Below, piece by piece: positions 6,510 to 6,695 of a stretch of 6,695 nucleotides of DNA. Origin of the DNA: DAOTTX01 sp034437515 (GTDB lineage: Bacteria > Chloroflexota > Anaerolineae > Aggregatilineales > Phototrophicaceae); the NCBI GenBank assembly GCA_034437515.1, contig DAOTTX010000135.1, positions 1 through 6,695 on the forward strand. Direction: 5' to 3'. The notes under the pieces are model-generated. The model saw only the letters and a list, made by a program, of their open reading frames with translations, was not told the DNA's origin and ran no database searches. Every line of letters starts with the position of its first letter. The stretch's first letter is position 1. Position numbers and translations under genes: made by a program.

Positions 6510-6528
6510 AACGCACAGTAGGTGCGTT
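6510..6528. repeat. Hairpin 1: 7-bp perfect stem
   Basis: AACGCAC (6510-6516) pairs with GTGCGTT (6522-6528) around a 5-nt loop AGTAG. It is the first of a row of hairpins running to the right edge. Confidence 0.6.
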
Positions 6529-6530
6529 CG

Positions 6531-6554
6531 GTCGGCGTGGTGTTCCACGCCGAC
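6531..6554. repeat. Hairpin 2: 10-bp perfect stem with 4-nt loop
   Basis: GTCGGCGTGG (6531-6540) pairs perfectly with CCACGCCGAC (6545-6554) around TGTT. It has no T-run after it on either strand, so a Rho-independent terminator is unlikely. It starts two bases after hairpin 1 and ends one base before hairpin 3. Confidence 0.7.
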
Positions 6555-6555
6555 A

Positions 6556-6586
6556 CGCTGACCAGCACGTAGGTGCATGGTCAGCG
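6556..6586. repeat. Hairpin 3: 9-bp plus 4-bp stem with one bulge
   Basis: CGCTGACCA (6556-6564) pairs with TGGTCAGCG (6578-6586); the stem continues as GCAC (6565-6568) with GTGC (6573-6576) around loop GTAG, leaving a single bulged A at 6577. The shape is that of a folded RNA stem or a REP-like palindrome. Confidence 0.65.
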
Positions 6587-6593
6587 GTGCGTC

Positions 6594-6690
6594 ACGTGAG
6601 CGTGGCGTACCAGCCCCTCCGGCGCATGAGGAGCCAGCGTTTTAGCTGGCGACCCATCTCAGTCTGTCATACACGCGCTCACGCTCACGT
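6594..6690. repeat. Outer 11-bp helix enclosing further hairpins
   Basis: ACGTGAGCGTG (6594-6604) pairs perfectly with CACGCTCACGT (6680-6690). Enclosed are GCCAGC (6633-6638) with GCTGGC (6645-6650) around GTTTTA, and the weaker CCTC (6616-6619) with GAGG (6628-6631). Together they would form a branched structure. A competing 7-bp pair GTCATAC (6666-6672) with GTATGAC (6689-6695) overlaps the right arm. Confidence 0.5.
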
Positions 6691-6695
6691 ATGAC

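Larger units (their letters stand above)
6476..6695. other. GC-rich, hairpin-dense non-coding region at right edge, function unknown
   Basis: Over about 185 bp from 6510 nearly every base falls in a perfect or near-perfect stem, and the base composition changes sharply from the AT-rich promoter side. Two copies of an imperfect direct repeat, each beginning GTAGGTGC (6518 and 6569, period 51) and ending ACCAGC (6561-6566 and 6609-6614), run through it. A plus-strand frame is open from 6476 to the edge but encodes an Arg/His-rich string that reads as translated hairpins. Candidates are a structured RNA, a REP/MITE-like palindromic element or a mobile-element end; I do not recognise any named family. 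The element may continue beyond the window. Confidence 0.45.

Noticed and set aside
6531..6554. 10-bp hairpin as a Rho-independent terminator
   Set aside because: No run of T follows the stem on either strand.
6476..6694. Plus-strand open frame of 72 codons at the right edge as a gene
   Set aside because: No good ribosome binding site, an Arg/His-rich translation without motifs, and complete overlap with perfect inverted repeats.
6214..6695. CRISPR array or leader-repeat in the upstream region
   Set aside because: Repeats here are imperfect, only two or three copies, and not separated by unrelated spacers of constant length.

Overview
The window holds the effector half of a type I CRISPR-Cas locus, entirely on the minus strand. 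It belongs to a bacterium of moderate GC content. The gene content (WYL regulator, Cas3, large subunit and DevR-type Cas7) would suit a Chloroflexota or similar free-living bacterium, but nothing in the window fixes the taxon, so this is a weak inference.

Reading with transcription from right to left: (i) 6695-6214 is a non-coding upstream region. Its outer part (about 6500-6695) is GC-rich and packed with perfect inverted repeats and imperfect tandem repeats. Its inner part (about 6230-6475) is AT-rich and holds three small dyads and the likely promoter. (ii) 6213-5233 encodes a WYL-domain transcriptional regulator. (iii) 5208-2650 encodes Cas3, a helicase-nuclease with the HD domain at the C-terminus. 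(iv) 2648-831 encodes a 605-residue Cas8-type large subunit whose C-terminus looks like a Cas11 small subunit. (v) 1229-831 is a nested in-frame gene for that small subunit, with its own strong ribosome binding site. (vi) 796 to the left edge is the first 265 codons of a Cas7 (DevR-like) backbone subunit, cut by the window.

Gaps between genes are 24, 1 and 34 nt and every gene has a Shine-Dalgarno sequence, so regulator, cas3, cas8/cas11 and cas7 are probably one operon. Cas7 should polymerise along crRNA, Cas8 should recognise the PAM and crRNA 5' end, Cas11 should form the belly filament, and Cas3 should be recruited to unwind and degrade target DNA. The WYL protein probably controls the operon. 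Cas5, Cas6, the adaptation genes (cas1, cas2, cas4) and the CRISPR array are not in the window; cas5 and others probably lie beyond position 1.

The observations most worth following are the internal cas11 start, whose leader repeats the cas7 leader (nine identical bases at the same distance from the start codon); the helicase-then-HD order of Cas3, combined with a DevR-type Cas7; and the dense, unexplained hairpin region at the right edge.
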